Origin: Metarhizium brunneum
Taxonomy: Eukaryota; Ascomycota; Sordariomycetes; Hypocreales; Clavicipitaceae
Assembly: GCF_013426205.1 (NCBI RefSeq)
Contig: NC_089424.1
Location: 1,240,001-1,304,000 of the forward strand
Direction of reading: 5' to 3'
Length of the DNA stretch: 64,000 nucleotides
The first letter of the stretch is position 1. Each line of letters begins with the position of its first letter. The notes under the pieces were generated by a model. That model was not told the origin of the DNA. It saw only the letters and a list, made by a program, of their open reading frames with translations, and made no database searches. Both the position numbers and the translations under genes were made by a program. Below are positions 11,785 through 22,304 of this stretch, one piece after another.

Positions 11785-12628
11785 CTTGAAAGGCTTTGCT
11801 CTGGCAGAGCTTATGCCAAGACTTGGCGGCGCTCTTGAACAAAGTATTCGCTGGACCCCGAGGCAAAATTGAGGCCAGATTCATGAAAGAAGCATGTTCA
11901 GTCCCTGATATGCGACGCTGTAAGGGTCAGAAGCTCATAGCTGTCTTTTTTTTCGTTGGCTCAGGTTGGTTCTTGTCGTTGACCTTGAGATACCGACTGG
12001 CAACTCGCAACTTTTACGGAGTACATGGGGCCATATGTGGTCCGAGGTGGGTCTCGGCATGAACGCACAAACCCAAGGGCCTTGGTCTGGTTGGCTGGAC
12101 TACTAAAACACATGGTGGACTTCGTCTCTACAGCACCACCAGCTCGCTGTAGGTGCTGACTCCGTCCCCGGAACGGCCCAATAGGAGCTGGACCAAAGCC
12201 CCAAAGGCCTTCAAGTGTTCAAGGTGCAAGCTGTCCCTCCCCGTCAAGCCGCACATCGGCACACCTGGACTAGAATTAAATAGGACTAGCGCATCCCACT
12301 CCCTGGCTGGCGAAAATTGAAGGCAACCCTCACATACTCCAGCATTTTTTCCACGCTCGAGCAAATTTCGACTCGAAACAACCCCAGACACGGCAACGCT
12401 CGTCGGGGTCTTGTCAACTATCGCGATCGTTCCGATCCCGCGCCAATCCCCGGCTTGGACCAAAAAAGCAGAAAATCTTACCTCGTTCGGAACCAGCGAC
12501 ATTGTCCGTCATCCCCTTTGCCCGCTTGACGAGGAGAGAGCTGCTCGGTTCGGCTCTTCGCCTGTCGACTTTTGTCCTGCGCGCATCGGTCTTTGACTCG
12601 GTTGCGCGTAGCCGCCCACGCCGCAATC
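11785..12628. promoter_or_regulatory. Divergent promoter region, Tim17-like gene / eIF4B
   Basis: The 844 bp between two divergent start codons contain no gene. They include one copy of the dispersed 9-mer TACGGAGTA (12015-12023). The right part is pyrimidine-rich and probably the eIF4B leader. I do not recognise a TATA box. Confidence 0.5.
12015..12023 (+). repeat. Dispersed 9-mer TACGGAGTA
   Basis: Exact copy of the word found 12 times in this window, always outside annotated exons (see findings). Confidence 0.7.
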
Positions 12629-14726
12629 ATGGGTATGCCCGACCCCGAAATACCAAAGACGGACTCACCAACCAATTCAGAGCATGGCTGACGATTTTAT
12701 TGTGCTGCAGCTCCCAAGAAGAAGGAACAGCAGCAGAAAATGTCCCTGGGGGACTTTCTGACTGATAGTGGTGCGTTGCTAGTCGCGGGGCCATCACGAA
12801 CCCCGCCGCCAACCTCCCCCTGTCATGTTGTGTCGTGTCCGTTTGCTAATCCAATATTCAGGTTTTGGAGGAGGGTCTTGGGCTGATGAAGTTGAGGAAA
12901 CTTATGGTGAGTCGGATACCCACGCCGTAGCATGCTGAAGCCAAAGCCACTGACACGGACCCTCGCTTGCAGTCACCGGTATGATTGGACTTCTCGATAT
13001 GTCGCGACGCGTAGCAGTGATGTTGATAACAATGTGTAACTAGGCACTCAGCCTCTTCCCCCTAGCGACCGACCTCGCTTTGGAGGTGGCAGCAGTGGCA
13101 TGTCGAATTGGCAGGATAGAGGTCAGTACTTGGCAGATATTTCAGTCTTCAGCTTTCATCGCTAACCGCAAGCCAGGCTACTCCTCCATCAGGGAGAACC
13201 TTCCTCAGAAACTTCCCGATAAGCCCCCATTCACTGCCCACCTTGGTAACCTTGCCTATGACGCTACCAATGAGACCGTCACCGAATTCTTCGAGGGCTG
13301 CGAGATTGTCAGCGTCCGCATTATTGAGGACCGCGAGATGCAGCGCCCCAAGGGTTTCGGATATGTCGAGTTTGCTGATATCGAAGGGCTCAAGAAGGCC
13401 TTGACACTTGATGGAGAATCCTTTAATGGACGAATGATCAAGATTAAGATTGCCGACCCTCGTAAGTTGCTGCTGCTGCCTATACTAGGTGATAATCAAT
13501 GAGTTCACTGACAATATACAGCTCGTGGTGGTGACAGCCGCGGCGGCGAATCTTCTCGCGATCTTAGTGACTGGACTCGCAAGGGACCTCTTCCGGATCT
13601 TCCTGGGCGTGGTGGTCGTGCTGGTTCTGACTTTGGTGGTGACCGTGAGCGTCGCCCTCCTCGTGACCCTGCCGCTGAACCCCGTGCTCCTCGTGAGATG
13701 AACTGGGAACGACGCGGACCTCTTTCTCCTTTGCCGCCTCAGGAGGGTGGTCCTGGACCTCGTGAAGGTAGCCGATCTCGTCCCGCTCCCGAAGGCATGG
13801 GTGAGCGGGGCGAATCTCACCGCGGATCTCGTCAAGGCTCTGCCTCTTGGGGTGAGGGACGACAGGACGGTTCACGGCCTCCTCGACGAGAGCAACCCGA
13901 ACGTGCTCCTACTGCTGCCGAGAAGGACTTCCAGTGGCGTTCTAGCATGCGCCCTGATGCTGCCAAGGCCCCAGAAGAGACTGAAACCGCTGTCTCTCCC
14001 TCCGCACCTGCACCCGCTGCCCAAGGCGGCCGCCCCCGCTTGAACCTGCAGAAGAGGACTGTCACCGAGACTGCTGAGGCTGCTCCCACTGCATCTGGTG
14101 GCGATTCCAAGGCTAACCCATTCGGAGCCGCTCGACCCATCAACACAGCGGCCCGTGAGCAAGAAATCGAGGAGAAGCGCCAGATTGCCATCCGGGAGAA
14201 GCGAGAAGCCGACGAAAAGGCAAAGGAGGAGCGACGACTTGCCAAGCAGGCCGCTGCTGAGAAAGAAGAAGCTGACGCTGCTGCCGCTGCCGCTGCCGCT
14301 GCCGCCGCCGCTGCACAGGCCGAGGAAGCCAAGGAGGCAGAGCTCAAATCTGCCGAGGACGAAGCTGGCGAGAAGGAAAACGGAGCGTCTACAGAGGAAA
14401 AGGGAGCGCCGCGAAGCCGGGAGCCCCGGGAGCCTCGGGAACCCAAAGAATCTATCAAGTCAAGGGCCACTGAGTCTGGAAACTGGAGGTCGGCCTCCAA
14501 TGATCAGCGCGTCCCCCGCGGACCCCCAGGTGGTGGTCGGGGCCGTGGCGGTGCGGCACGAGGACACCGCAATGAAGGCCGAGGAGGACCCCGTGCCAAC
14601 GGAGCACGAGACCAGCAAGCTTCTGCTGCCCAGGGGGCAGACGAGGGCGAGACCACCCCAGTGGACGAGGATGGATGGACAACTGTGCCGAACAAAAAGG
14701 GACGTCAGGGACGCCCGCTGGCGTAA
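12629..14726 (+). CDS. TIF3: Translation initiation factor eIF4B
   Basis: Seven exons: 12629-12632, 12711-12770, 12862-12906, 12973-12978, 13044-13121, 13177-13461 and 13522-14726 (1683 nt, 560 residues). The first exon is only ATG plus one base. The fourth is a 6-nt micro-exon. All junctions are phase 1. The protein starts MAPKKKEQQQKMSLGDFL, as fungal eIF4B does, followed by SWADEVEE. An RRM spans about residues 83-160 (RNP2 AHLGNL, RNP1 KGFGYVEF). The remainder is Arg/Gly/Pro-rich, then has an alanine run inside a charged helix (about 380-400), RGG-type repeats and a C-terminal DEDGWTTVPNKKG motif. eIF4B binds RNA and stimulates the eIF4A helicase in cap-dependent scanning, acting in the cytosol. 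Skipping the micro-exon would keep the frame and remove two residues. Confidence 0.93.
12973..12978 (+). other. 6-nt micro-exon of eIF4B
   Basis: TCACCG lies between a CAG acceptor (12970-12972) and a GTATGA donor (12979). It supplies Val-Thr in the stretch EETYVTGTQPLPP, which keeps the frame and resembles fungal eIF4B sequences as I remember them. The upstream intron has a CTGAC branch-type site and the downstream one GATAAC. Confidence 0.7.
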
Positions 14727-15628
14727 AAGGGGAGAGACAACAAGAAAAGAGCACTGAGATTGTACATTCTAGTCACGCCCCCCTCCCGTTTTTTCTTAAT
14801 CACGCTATTTCTTTCTTCTTCTCTTTTTCCCCCGTATTTCGTTAAACGACTATAGATGCCATCGCAAGATAGCGCCCATGGATCCCAGACCTATCCATCT
14901 TTTTCTTTCCAACCTTGAAACTCGTGTTTTGTTCTTCTCCGGGCATGAAGAAGAGAAAGAAAGACGCTGATATTTCTCTATATGATGAGGAGATGCAAAC
15001 ATCTACCTAGCCTTTGATTTCTGGGATACATGGACACGCCTTCCTTCTATTTCAAGTCCCCCTTCACTCCCGACGCAAAGTCAGCGTTTTGGCGTGCCGA
15101 CGCAGAATTTTTCTTCTTCTGGTTTCCAGCTTTTTCTCTCCGCGCTGATTAACGGATGCATGCTACGGACTACACGACTGATGAGTTTGATGATGAATGG
15201 CATGGCGATCTGTTCTTAGCCAAAAGGGGGGGGGGGGCCGTGGAAAGGAGAGTAGCGAGGCGAAGGGGCAAGGGGCGTGGGTTGGGATGAGTGGGACTGA
15301 ATTGGGAATCTTGCGGTGCTAGTGCCTTTGATTTGGTAATATATATTTTTTTCTGCAAAGCGATGCCTTTTTCTGTGGTGACGTTGGCCGTTGGCCGTCC
15401 GAGGGGGGAGGGGGCGACCGGTTCTCCTACCTGACGTGTCAGCTTTAAATACCATCGCGCGTGTCCACGCTGCCGATTCAACATCTCTCCTTGATCAAAT
15501 TGCACATGTTGCTCCGTGACGCCCGGCCACAAGGCCCATCGAATTCGCTAGTGGAACCCCCCGCCCTGCAAAACCTCTGCCTTGACAACCAACTTGACAC
15601 CAACTAAAAACACAAAAACACGGTAGCC
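14727..15628. other. Intergenic, eIF4B 3' flank and Nudix promoter
   Basis: About 900 bp without a supportable gene. It contains pyrimidine tracts, a run of 12 G (15226-15237) and a GC-rich leader before the Nudix start. A 120-codon minus-strand frame here is low complexity and not convincing. Confidence 0.5.
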
Positions 15629-16360
15629 ATGGACGAGCCCTACACCGTCTCCGACGCCATCCCCGCGTGCTTGAAGGGCCCGCCGTCAGAGTTCCTCTCC
15701 TCGAGACCGCACCTGCAGCGCCTCATGGCGGCGGCAATGGTGTTCCGCGCGCGGCAGGGCGGCGCCGCCGCGCAGACGCTCCTCCTGCGCCGGGCGCCGA
15801 GCGACTCGTACCCGCTGAGGTGGGAGGTTCCCGGGGGATCGACGTCGGACCGCAAGGACGGCAGCGTGCTGGACGGGGTGCGGCGCGAGCTGCGCGAGGA
15901 GACGGGGCTGGCGGCCAGGAGGATGCTGTACACCGTGGGGATGCTGGAGGAGGCGCCGCCGATGCCGACGCCGACGGACCTGGGGGCCGAGGAGGAGGAG
16001 GCGCGCAACGACGAGGGGGACGAGGCGAGGACGGTGTCGTTTTGGGAGTCTGACCAGAGGCACGGCATGGTGAGGTGGGGCAAGGTGACGGTCGTGGTGG
16101 ACGTGGACGAGGACTTGGGCGACGGGAGCGTCGTCCGGCTGGATGAGAGGGAGCATGACCGGTGGGCGTGGGCGACGAGGGCCGAGGTTGAGGCCGGGCG
16201 GTGGGCTGACGGCGAGGAGATTGGGTTCGTGACCGAGGGGTCCTGGAGGAGTATTTTGGAAGGGTTTAGGCTGTACGCCGAGAAGGCGGACAAGGAGAGG
16301 GAGATGGATGGCCCGAGGTTGATGGCCAAGTTTGGGGGCAAGGCGAACAAGGGACTGTGA
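15629..16360 (+). CDS. Nudix hydrolase
   Basis: Single exon, 243 residues, start in the context GTAGCCATGG. The Nudix fold is recognisable from WEVPGG (about 69-74) and the box end RRELREETGL (about 90-99), which carries the catalytic REUxEExGU core. The box is atypical: between the GG and the REL core there are two more residues than in the Gx5Ex7REUxEExGU consensus, and the first conserved Glu is not in place. An acidic insert (about 115-133) follows. Nudix enzymes hydrolyse nucleoside diphosphates linked to another moiety, and the substrate cannot be told here. GC at third codon positions is very high, like many short single-exon fungal genes. It is convergent with the GPHR gene, 246 bp between stops. 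Confidence 0.85.
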   Translation: MDEPYTVSDAIPACLKGPPSEFLSSRPHLQRLMAAAMVFRARQGGAAAQTLLLRRAPSDSYPLRWEVPGGSTSDRKDGSVLDGVRRELREETGLAARRMLYTVGMLEEAPPMPTPTDLGAEEEEARNDEGDEARTVSFWESDQRHGMVRWGKVTVVVDVDEDLGDGSVVRLDEREHDRWAWATRAEVEAGRWADGEEIGFVTEGSWRSILEGFRLYAEKADKEREMDGPRLMAKFGGKANKGL

Positions 16361-16606
16361 TGGTGGAAGCACGACATGTATGTGGGTGGTGTGGTGAGAT
16401 TGGTTTGCACCGGACGTGGCTTTGGAAGGATACATGGATGGAGCATTGAGCATCGAGGATGAATGGTAAACGAGTACCGAGGCATGAAGCCTGGTGTGAT
16501 ATATTTATGAAAGACCGAGCCCAGATAGAAGATAGTGAAACTCCCAACTCCAACGCACAAAAAAAGAAAAGAATGCTTTCCAGAGACAGGCACGTGTCTA
16601 TGCTAG

Positions 16607-18265
16607 CTATGACCGCTTTGCTCCCATCTCTTCCGTCCCGTAGTCATCCCACTCATCATCGCCAAACCCTTTGGATAACTTGCGTCCCACCCAGATGCCA
16701 ACGAGGGTCAAAACACTTCCTGACAAAAACCACATCTCAAACCAGTGGTCCACAAAGGATGGACTCAGGGCGCCTTGAAGCACGCCAGTAACAGCCACTC
16801 CTGCCTTGGCTGGTAGTTGACTTCTGAGTAACAGGGATGCAGAAATGACATAGGTGGCTGTGATTTGTCCAATTGTCAAAGCCAAGTTTGCCTGTGCGTG
16901 CCGCAGCAGACCAGGCGTCCACTTGGCAAAGAGATGGAACGTTTGGACGACGCTGTTTGCGCTGGCGAGCAAGATGACGCCGCTCAAGGCAAAGCTGATG
17001 GTTCTTGCCCACGCGAGTTGGTCCAGCTTTGGGTCCCAGTGCCGTGCCATGAGGCCGAGAAATCTGTTGATGGGGTCGCTGTTGGAGAAGCTGGCTGACG
17101 GGGAATGGATTCGTCGGAGGGTGGTGAGGGTGGTGGCGAGAATTCGGTACACACAGTAGCCCGCAAAGACGTATGAAGGCACCAGCATGATTCGGCCGCA
17201 TACTGTTGAGGCTCGGACCGTGGCAGCGCGGTGGTTCTGCATCATGGATAGGTTGGATGCGAGATTCGCTTCCATGGTTTCCAGACCAGAAATGTCGACT
17301 CTCAGCGCGCGCATCTCGGCCTCGTCGCTTGAAATGCCACGGAATGTTCCCATCATTTTGCCCACGAGCCCTGTCGAGCCCTGCGGAGTAGTAGCAGAGT
17401 TTTGCGCTTTTCTTTCCAGCTGTTGAAGTTGATGGCGCTTCGTAACGAGCATCTCTCTGGTAGCCTCCAGACCAGTCTGTTTCCTGTTGACATCGGCCTC
17501 TGTCACCGGCCGTTTCCTCCTTGTTGCTGCATCCACGAAGGTGTGCCAGGGCGTAGACACGGACGCAAAACCGGCCAACAGAGCCATGAGGCAGATTCCC
17601 ACGACGCCAACCCTCTCGAGACACTCCTTTGTCAATGTCTCAGAGGATGTCCGCTTGACGCCGCGCTCATACAGATCCTTGGTGGCTGATTCTGGCACGG
17701 TATTGCCTACGGACCAGAAGGTGAACAGCCATGCGCCAAACAGCATCAACTGCAGAGCCCAGGCCACCTTGGGGATGGACCCCTTGGCTGTGCGCTGGAA
17801 GCTCCATCCCGCGCTGGTGATGATGGCTCGGCATTGCAGCCACGGGACCAAGACGATCAGCAGGGAAAGCAGAGACGGGACAGTAAGATGCAACGCCAGA
17901 TTCTTGGCCGCTGGGTCAACAACCTCCAATATTTCGGCGAGTATGATGAGGCCCAAGGTGAAGGCCAGGGCAACGGTGGCCCCGAATGTCCAGGCGGCAC
18001 CTTGTCGTTTCCAGCTCTTTGCGCCATGTTCGGCGTGAGCTTGTCGCAAAGCGGGCGGGGCATGCGCAGGGAGGTAATGGTCTTCACCGTCGCGGTATTC
18101 ATCGTGTGCACGACTCAATTTGGGGAATACGTGTCGTACGACGAGGATATTGACGACGACGAAGGCTGCCGCGAAAGGGAATAAGGCGACCAGCGCCTTG
18201 GAGTCGGTGATATTCAGGTCGCGGGCGGTGCAGGCGTCTTTGCCGCAGTTCGTGAAGGGCCACAT
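16607..18265 (-). CDS. Golgi pH regulator (GPHR/GPR89 family)
   Basis: Single exon, 552 residues. About nine hydrophobic segments are visible (roughly residues 24-48, 90-112, 125-145, 165-185, 217-237, 357-378, 420-443, 459-481 and 508-528). A charged coiled-coil region lies between the fifth and sixth (about 255-345). The motif ERVGVVGICLMALLAGF with the following STPW matches the conserved GPHR core, and the second half matches the domain annotated as abscisic-acid GPCR-like. The N-terminus MWPFTNCG with paired cysteines is typical of fungal members. Family role: an anion channel or regulator that helps acidify the Golgi, affecting glycosylation and traffic. The C-terminal tail is acidic and then basic. 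Confidence 0.88.
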   Translation of the reverse strand: MWPFTNCGKDACTARDLNITDSKALVALFPFAAAFVVVNILVVRHVFPKLSRAHDEYRDGEDHYLPAHAPPALRQAHAEHGAKSWKRQGAAWTFGATVALAFTLGLIILAEILEVVDPAAKNLALHLTVPSLLSLLIVLVPWLQCRAIITSAGWSFQRTAKGSIPKVAWALQLMLFGAWLFTFWSVGNTVPESATKDLYERGVKRTSSETLTKECLERVGVVGICLMALLAGFASVSTPWHTFVDAATRRKRPVTEADVNRKQTGLEATREMLVTKRHQLQQLERKAQNSATTPQGSTGLVGKMMGTFRGISSDEAEMRALRVDISGLETMEANLASNLSMMQNHRAATVRASTVCGRIMLVPSYVFAGYCVYRILATTLTTLRRIHSPSASFSNSDPINRFLGLMARHWDPKLDQLAWARTISFALSGVILLASANSVVQTFHLFAKWTPGLLRHAQANLALTIGQITATYVISASLLLRSQLPAKAGVAVTGVLQGALSPSFVDHWFEMWFLSGSVLTLVGIWVGRKLSKGFGDDEWDDYGTEEMGAKRS

Positions 18266-18406
18266 TCTGCCTGTATCCTATGCGGCGTGAGGAGCAGGGA
18301 GAGGCCACACAGAACGAGGCCGAGTAGGTGTTCGAGGGAGTAGGGTCGCAAAGGGCGTAGGATCTAGATAGCGTCAATGATGTGTTGGTTCGTCGGTTGG
18401 CTGGGG

Positions 18407-18430
18407 GGCAGTCGGGCAGTCGGGCAGTCG
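18407..18430 (+). repeat. Tandem repeat (GGCAGTCG)x3
   Basis: Three perfect copies of an 8-mer in the GPHR upstream region. Confidence 0.9.
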
Positions 18431-18576
18431 CAAGTGATGGCGGCGGGATGACGAAAATGATGATCAGGGTCGCCAGCTGGCATTCAAGGTTGGTGGTAGT
18501 ACGAGGACATTGGGGAGAAGATAGCAGGGGCGGATGCAAGCGAGGGCTGTGACAAGAATGGAGCTGAGGTACGAGG

Positions 18577-18756
18577 TACGGAGTACGAGGTACGAGATGA
18601 GGCGGCGTGGTGATGCATTCGTACACGAGTGTATTATACGAAACCATTTGAAGCCACCAGAGGTGCTCTGGCATAAAAAAGGAAGGAGTGGAGCAAAGCT
18701 CCTGCTGTCTGCTGTCATGTTGACGCAGCGCTTTTTGTTAGTGCCTCTACGGAGTA
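18577..18756 (+). repeat. Two dispersed 9-mers TACGGAGTA
   Basis: Exact copies at 18577-18585 (flanks G/C) and 18748-18756 (flanks C/G). The outer flanking bases are complementary in both, giving a 4-bp arm around a 3-base centre. Confidence 0.7.
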
Positions 18757-19639
18757 GTAGCCCAAGCCCGCCACGCGCTGGGTGGGGCGCCAGCTAATGA
18801 TGGGTGGCCCCGCACCCCAAAAGGGAATAGTGTGATTGGCAGGATTGTAAATCTCGGAGCAGCGCGTCATGTTGCAGAGTCGACCAGATGATGTGTCGAT
18901 TTGTCACACCATCTTGCAGGCGAATGTCTTGGCATGGAGCACTCTGAGAGACGAGAGCCGTGGATCGTGGACAGGCACGGCATGTGCGAGGAGTATTCAT
19001 CTCTTTTTGCCAGTCGGAGCATGTGTGACGTTGACCGTTGATGAAATTGAAAGGTCGTGCTTCAACAAGGGTTATTTGTCAAATTATTAGCCTTGAAAGA
19101 TGCACTGATCCCCTAGGCCCTTGAGCCGAGTCCCTACTCCTCGGTATTCTGACTTTGCTCGACAGCTGTTTTCCAGGCTAAATGCGTATTGAAGGCTGGC
19201 CTTGCCATCATGGCTCGAGACATTGCCACACGGCTTCCTCGTGTTGGCTTTTTGGAGGGCGCCCAAGTGACGCCAGGGATGTTAAACACGGGCGTTGTAA
19301 TGGAGGGTGCCCAAGCAATTGAATATCGAAAGCAGGGCAATGGTTTTCCCTCGGGCGCTTATTTCTTCCAAAATAGCACCACTACAATTGAACCGTGGAC
19401 CAGTCCAGTTTCATAATGGAGTCTGGACACTGGTAGACAGCATTGCGAGTTGACTTCTCTACCGCTGGGCCGACAGGTAACAGCAAGTGCTCAAATCATA
19501 TCAGGCTTTGGGAGCTGACCACGCTGGCCAGAGTTGTCGGAACAGTGACTGGCTCCGGCCGGTGCTCCAAAGTGCCCGGACCCGGGAACGGCCAACGGCA
19601 CGGCGCGGCCTTTTTAGTGGGTCAATGCCCGACCAAAAG

Positions 19640-20560
19640 AGGACGGTATTCCGCTACCATGGGGTTTCTTCCAAGCCGTGCTCCCGTAAATGTTGATACT
19701 ACTTCGGGCCTCTTGTCCTTGTCCTTTCCGTCAATCTTGGTCCCTGCGTCAACTAGCAATTTCACTACGTCTGCGATACCAAATCTCAGAGCTAGCACCA
19801 ATGAGAAAACGCCAAAGCAGTCCTTGAGGTTGATATTGATTAGAGTATTCTCATTTTCATTTCGTACTTGTATTATAAGGGACATGGCCCGTCGCAGCAA
19901 CCCCCTCCCGAGCTCGCTTTCGGGGAAACAACACACCACTTTCAACGACATCCCTCAACTTGCGCTCTTTCTCGACTGAGTTTGGAGGAAGCTGATAGAA
20001 AAGGCGCCTGGCATACGCAGCTGCCATCATTGCCGCATAGCCTTGCTACTCTTTATTTTCGTGTGTATCGGCACAATCGCGTATACCGCGAATAACCAAA
20101 CCAGGAAACCTGTTCATCAACCCGGCCGCCTCCATTTCAAAACACAACATCCCATCCCCTAAAGCTAACTTATCTCGAAGCATGGCATCCTTTCTCAACG
20201 AACTCCCCGACGCACCTACACCGCAGTGAATCGCGGGGTTATCCCGACGAGAAGAGCGCTGTTTCTGCTCCATCAGCTTTTCAAGCCAAGTGCCACATAC
20301 TTTTTCACAGCATCCTTCGTTATTGGGGGGACGTATGACTTCAGATGTAGACAGCCGGTCAGTAGAAAGGTCTAGTTTCCTAAATTTGTCTCGCGGGCAC
20401 CTTTCCCGCACAATTGCCTTGATGGTCTTGCCAAACTCATAGCTCCGTTCCCTATACTCAGTCTGCAAGGCGGCCACGGCGGACAGCCCGTAAAAACGAC
20501 GGCAGAAGATTGAGCGGCCCTTGCCTTGCATGCTCTTGGTTCCGGCCGCTCCCCATGTCC
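19640..20560 (-). pseudogene. Decayed NLR-type gene: PNP_UDP (pfs) domain plus ankyrin remnant
   Basis: Minus-strand frames show the end of a nucleoside-phosphorylase-like (PNP_UDP) effector domain of fungal STAND/NLR proteins: NPAIHCGVGASGSSLRKDA, then LCFEMEAAGLMNRFPGLVIR, then a TAG where the family has Trp (in the conserved NKQWQGYAA context), then QGYAAMMAAAYARRLFYQLP. About 60 codons later, in a separate frame, comes an ankyrin-like segment, ADVVKLLVDAGTKIDGKDKD. The N-terminal half of the pfs domain, any NACHT or NB-ARC domain and most repeats are missing. What is seen is an in-frame stop, a frame change and deletion of the middle. The Trp-to-stop change is a C-to-T type transition, but other substitutions are not, so repeat-induced point mutation is only one possibility. 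Confidence 0.7.
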
Positions 20561-21491
20561 AGAAGAAGAGGGCGGACAGGGCACCAGAGGACCGCTTCCT
20601 TTTATAAAACATGGTGATATTTGTAAACAGAAAAAAAAGGTATCCCATGCCCCCGCAGCGTATTCTCAGAACGGTATTGCAGTCTCGGCGCCTTCATCGA
20701 GAGGGGCTGGACATCGAAACACACGAGCAAATTGTAGAAGTGGAATGTGGGCGGCTCCGATGACCCGTCTAAACGCGGCCGTGGCATCAATGGCACAGAA
20801 TAGCCGACGGCGGCGGCGGTTTCGCACCGGACCGGTCAAGCTCGCTTCTGCTACTGTCAGCCCAGCCAGTGCCAGCATGTGCTCCGGTTGATCCCAAGGC
20901 CTCAAGCTGCAAAACACGCACCAGTCAGTCCGCCCTCGGCCTGTCGTCGTAAACTACCAGTGACCACCATGTTCGCTGCCGCAGCACCCAGCAGCGGCAC
21001 CCAGCTTCATGGTGAGAAACCCACAAGTCGCCCAAACCCCGGGTTGACAATTTGGAAATTCAATAATGTATAAAAAAAGGGGGAGAATCGTGGAAGAAAA
21101 AAAAAAAGACCACATTGCAGCACGCATGACAACTTATAGCAAGCAGGCTATGGTCAACATTTGAACAACCTTCTTCTTCCTTCTTCAACCTGCCTGATAC
21201 GGTCCAGTCTGGTAACTCAGACACCAGGCAGTCCTTGGACAACCACCTTTTCCCTGCGAAACGGGCACACACGATCAAACGCAAAGGTATACAAAGGTCC
21301 TCGCAAGAATCAATCACCCACAACCATTGGTGGCACACCGACAAAGAAACAAAATGCGCCAACACTGTTGAATCGCTTTGCTTACTGCAATACTATCTGC
21401 TTCTACAATAATTATGCACCGCTATGCCATCCTATTCCCTCCAACAGCAATGCCACTTCCAAAATCGAGAGACCATCTCACGCCGTCGCTT
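20561..21491. other. Intergenic between NLR relic and UspA 3' region
   Basis: About 930 bp with no gene that I can support. It includes a stretch of mixed A/T runs near 21060-21110. Confidence 0.4.
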
Positions 21492-22304
21492 CTACCGGGC
21501 AGAGTGTTTCTCCTCGTGTGCCGCACCCTGACCCTCTTGCCTGGGCAACACAGACTCGTCAGCCCCGTCCACAAACGACGCGCTTTCTGCTTGCCCAACC
21601 TGGGTTGTAGAGACTTCCACTTCCGCCGTGCCACTCTCACATCGCTCACAATGCGCTCGTGTTGCGAAATCTGTAGCAATAATGTTCTCGTCCAAAAGCC
21701 CTTGTGCCTGTCGTCCATCCTCAGCTGCCTGGGCAACTTCTCGATATCCTCTGCCTAGCCATGCCAAAAACAACCGGTTTCGTCGTAACCTGCCTTCAAC
21801 CGGGGTCTCTTTGCTCTTGGAGACAGAAGGCGCATTGGATGGCCCTAGATGACCAGGCGCCGAGCGAGGCCGCGCGAGTCGTGCAAAGCCATCCATGGGC
21901 ATTGGATATGATGTTTCCGGGCTGCGGGGCGGCATCAGGGAACTCAGGTCCGGCTGATCAGGCAGGACAACGACATTTATTTCCAGATCGAAAGAAGAGT
22001 TTGGCGTCATGTCAAGATCGTCGCTAGGGTTGACGTCTTTCTCTGTTGCTTCTCTAGAGGCAGAAAATGGCGTGGCCAGCCGCCCGCTTTTTTGCATCAA
22101 GCTATGCGACTCCTGCGCAATCTGGTTTGATGCTGCGGGGACGCTTGCAGCAACGTCATGGCACGATCGTCGGTGTCCAAGTGTTCCGCATCGCCAATCC
22201 ATTGGATAATGACGTCTGTGTGTCCCGTCGTCACAGGCCCCGTCAAAGCCGACACTGGTGTAACCAATGTCGTCAGAGTCCAACTCGTCACCAAGACGCG
22301 GCTT
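21492..22304 (-). other. 270-codon open frame directly behind the UspA stop, same frame
   Basis: After the TAG at 22307-22305 the same frame stays open for 270 codons to a stop at 21494-21492. It begins KPRLGDELDSDD and ends EEKHSAR. There is no ATG for about the first 28 codons, so it does not look like an independent gene starting right there. No domain is recognised. The sequence is Pro/Ser/acidic-rich with one Arg/Trp-rich stretch (RRNRLFLAWLGRGYREVAQA). It could be a readthrough extension, a C-terminal exon reached by an intron I cannot place, a former C-terminus lost to a nonsense mutation, or chance. Confidence 0.35.

Larger units (their letters stand above)
18266..19639. other. Intergenic upstream of GPHR
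   Basis: About 1.4 kb with no supportable gene. It contains the GPHR leader, a triple 8-mer tandem repeat, two copies of the dispersed 9-mer and an ACGAGGT-type tandem stretch (about 18566-18600). A 75-codon plus-strand frame at 19189-19416 is unrecognised. Confidence 0.5.
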
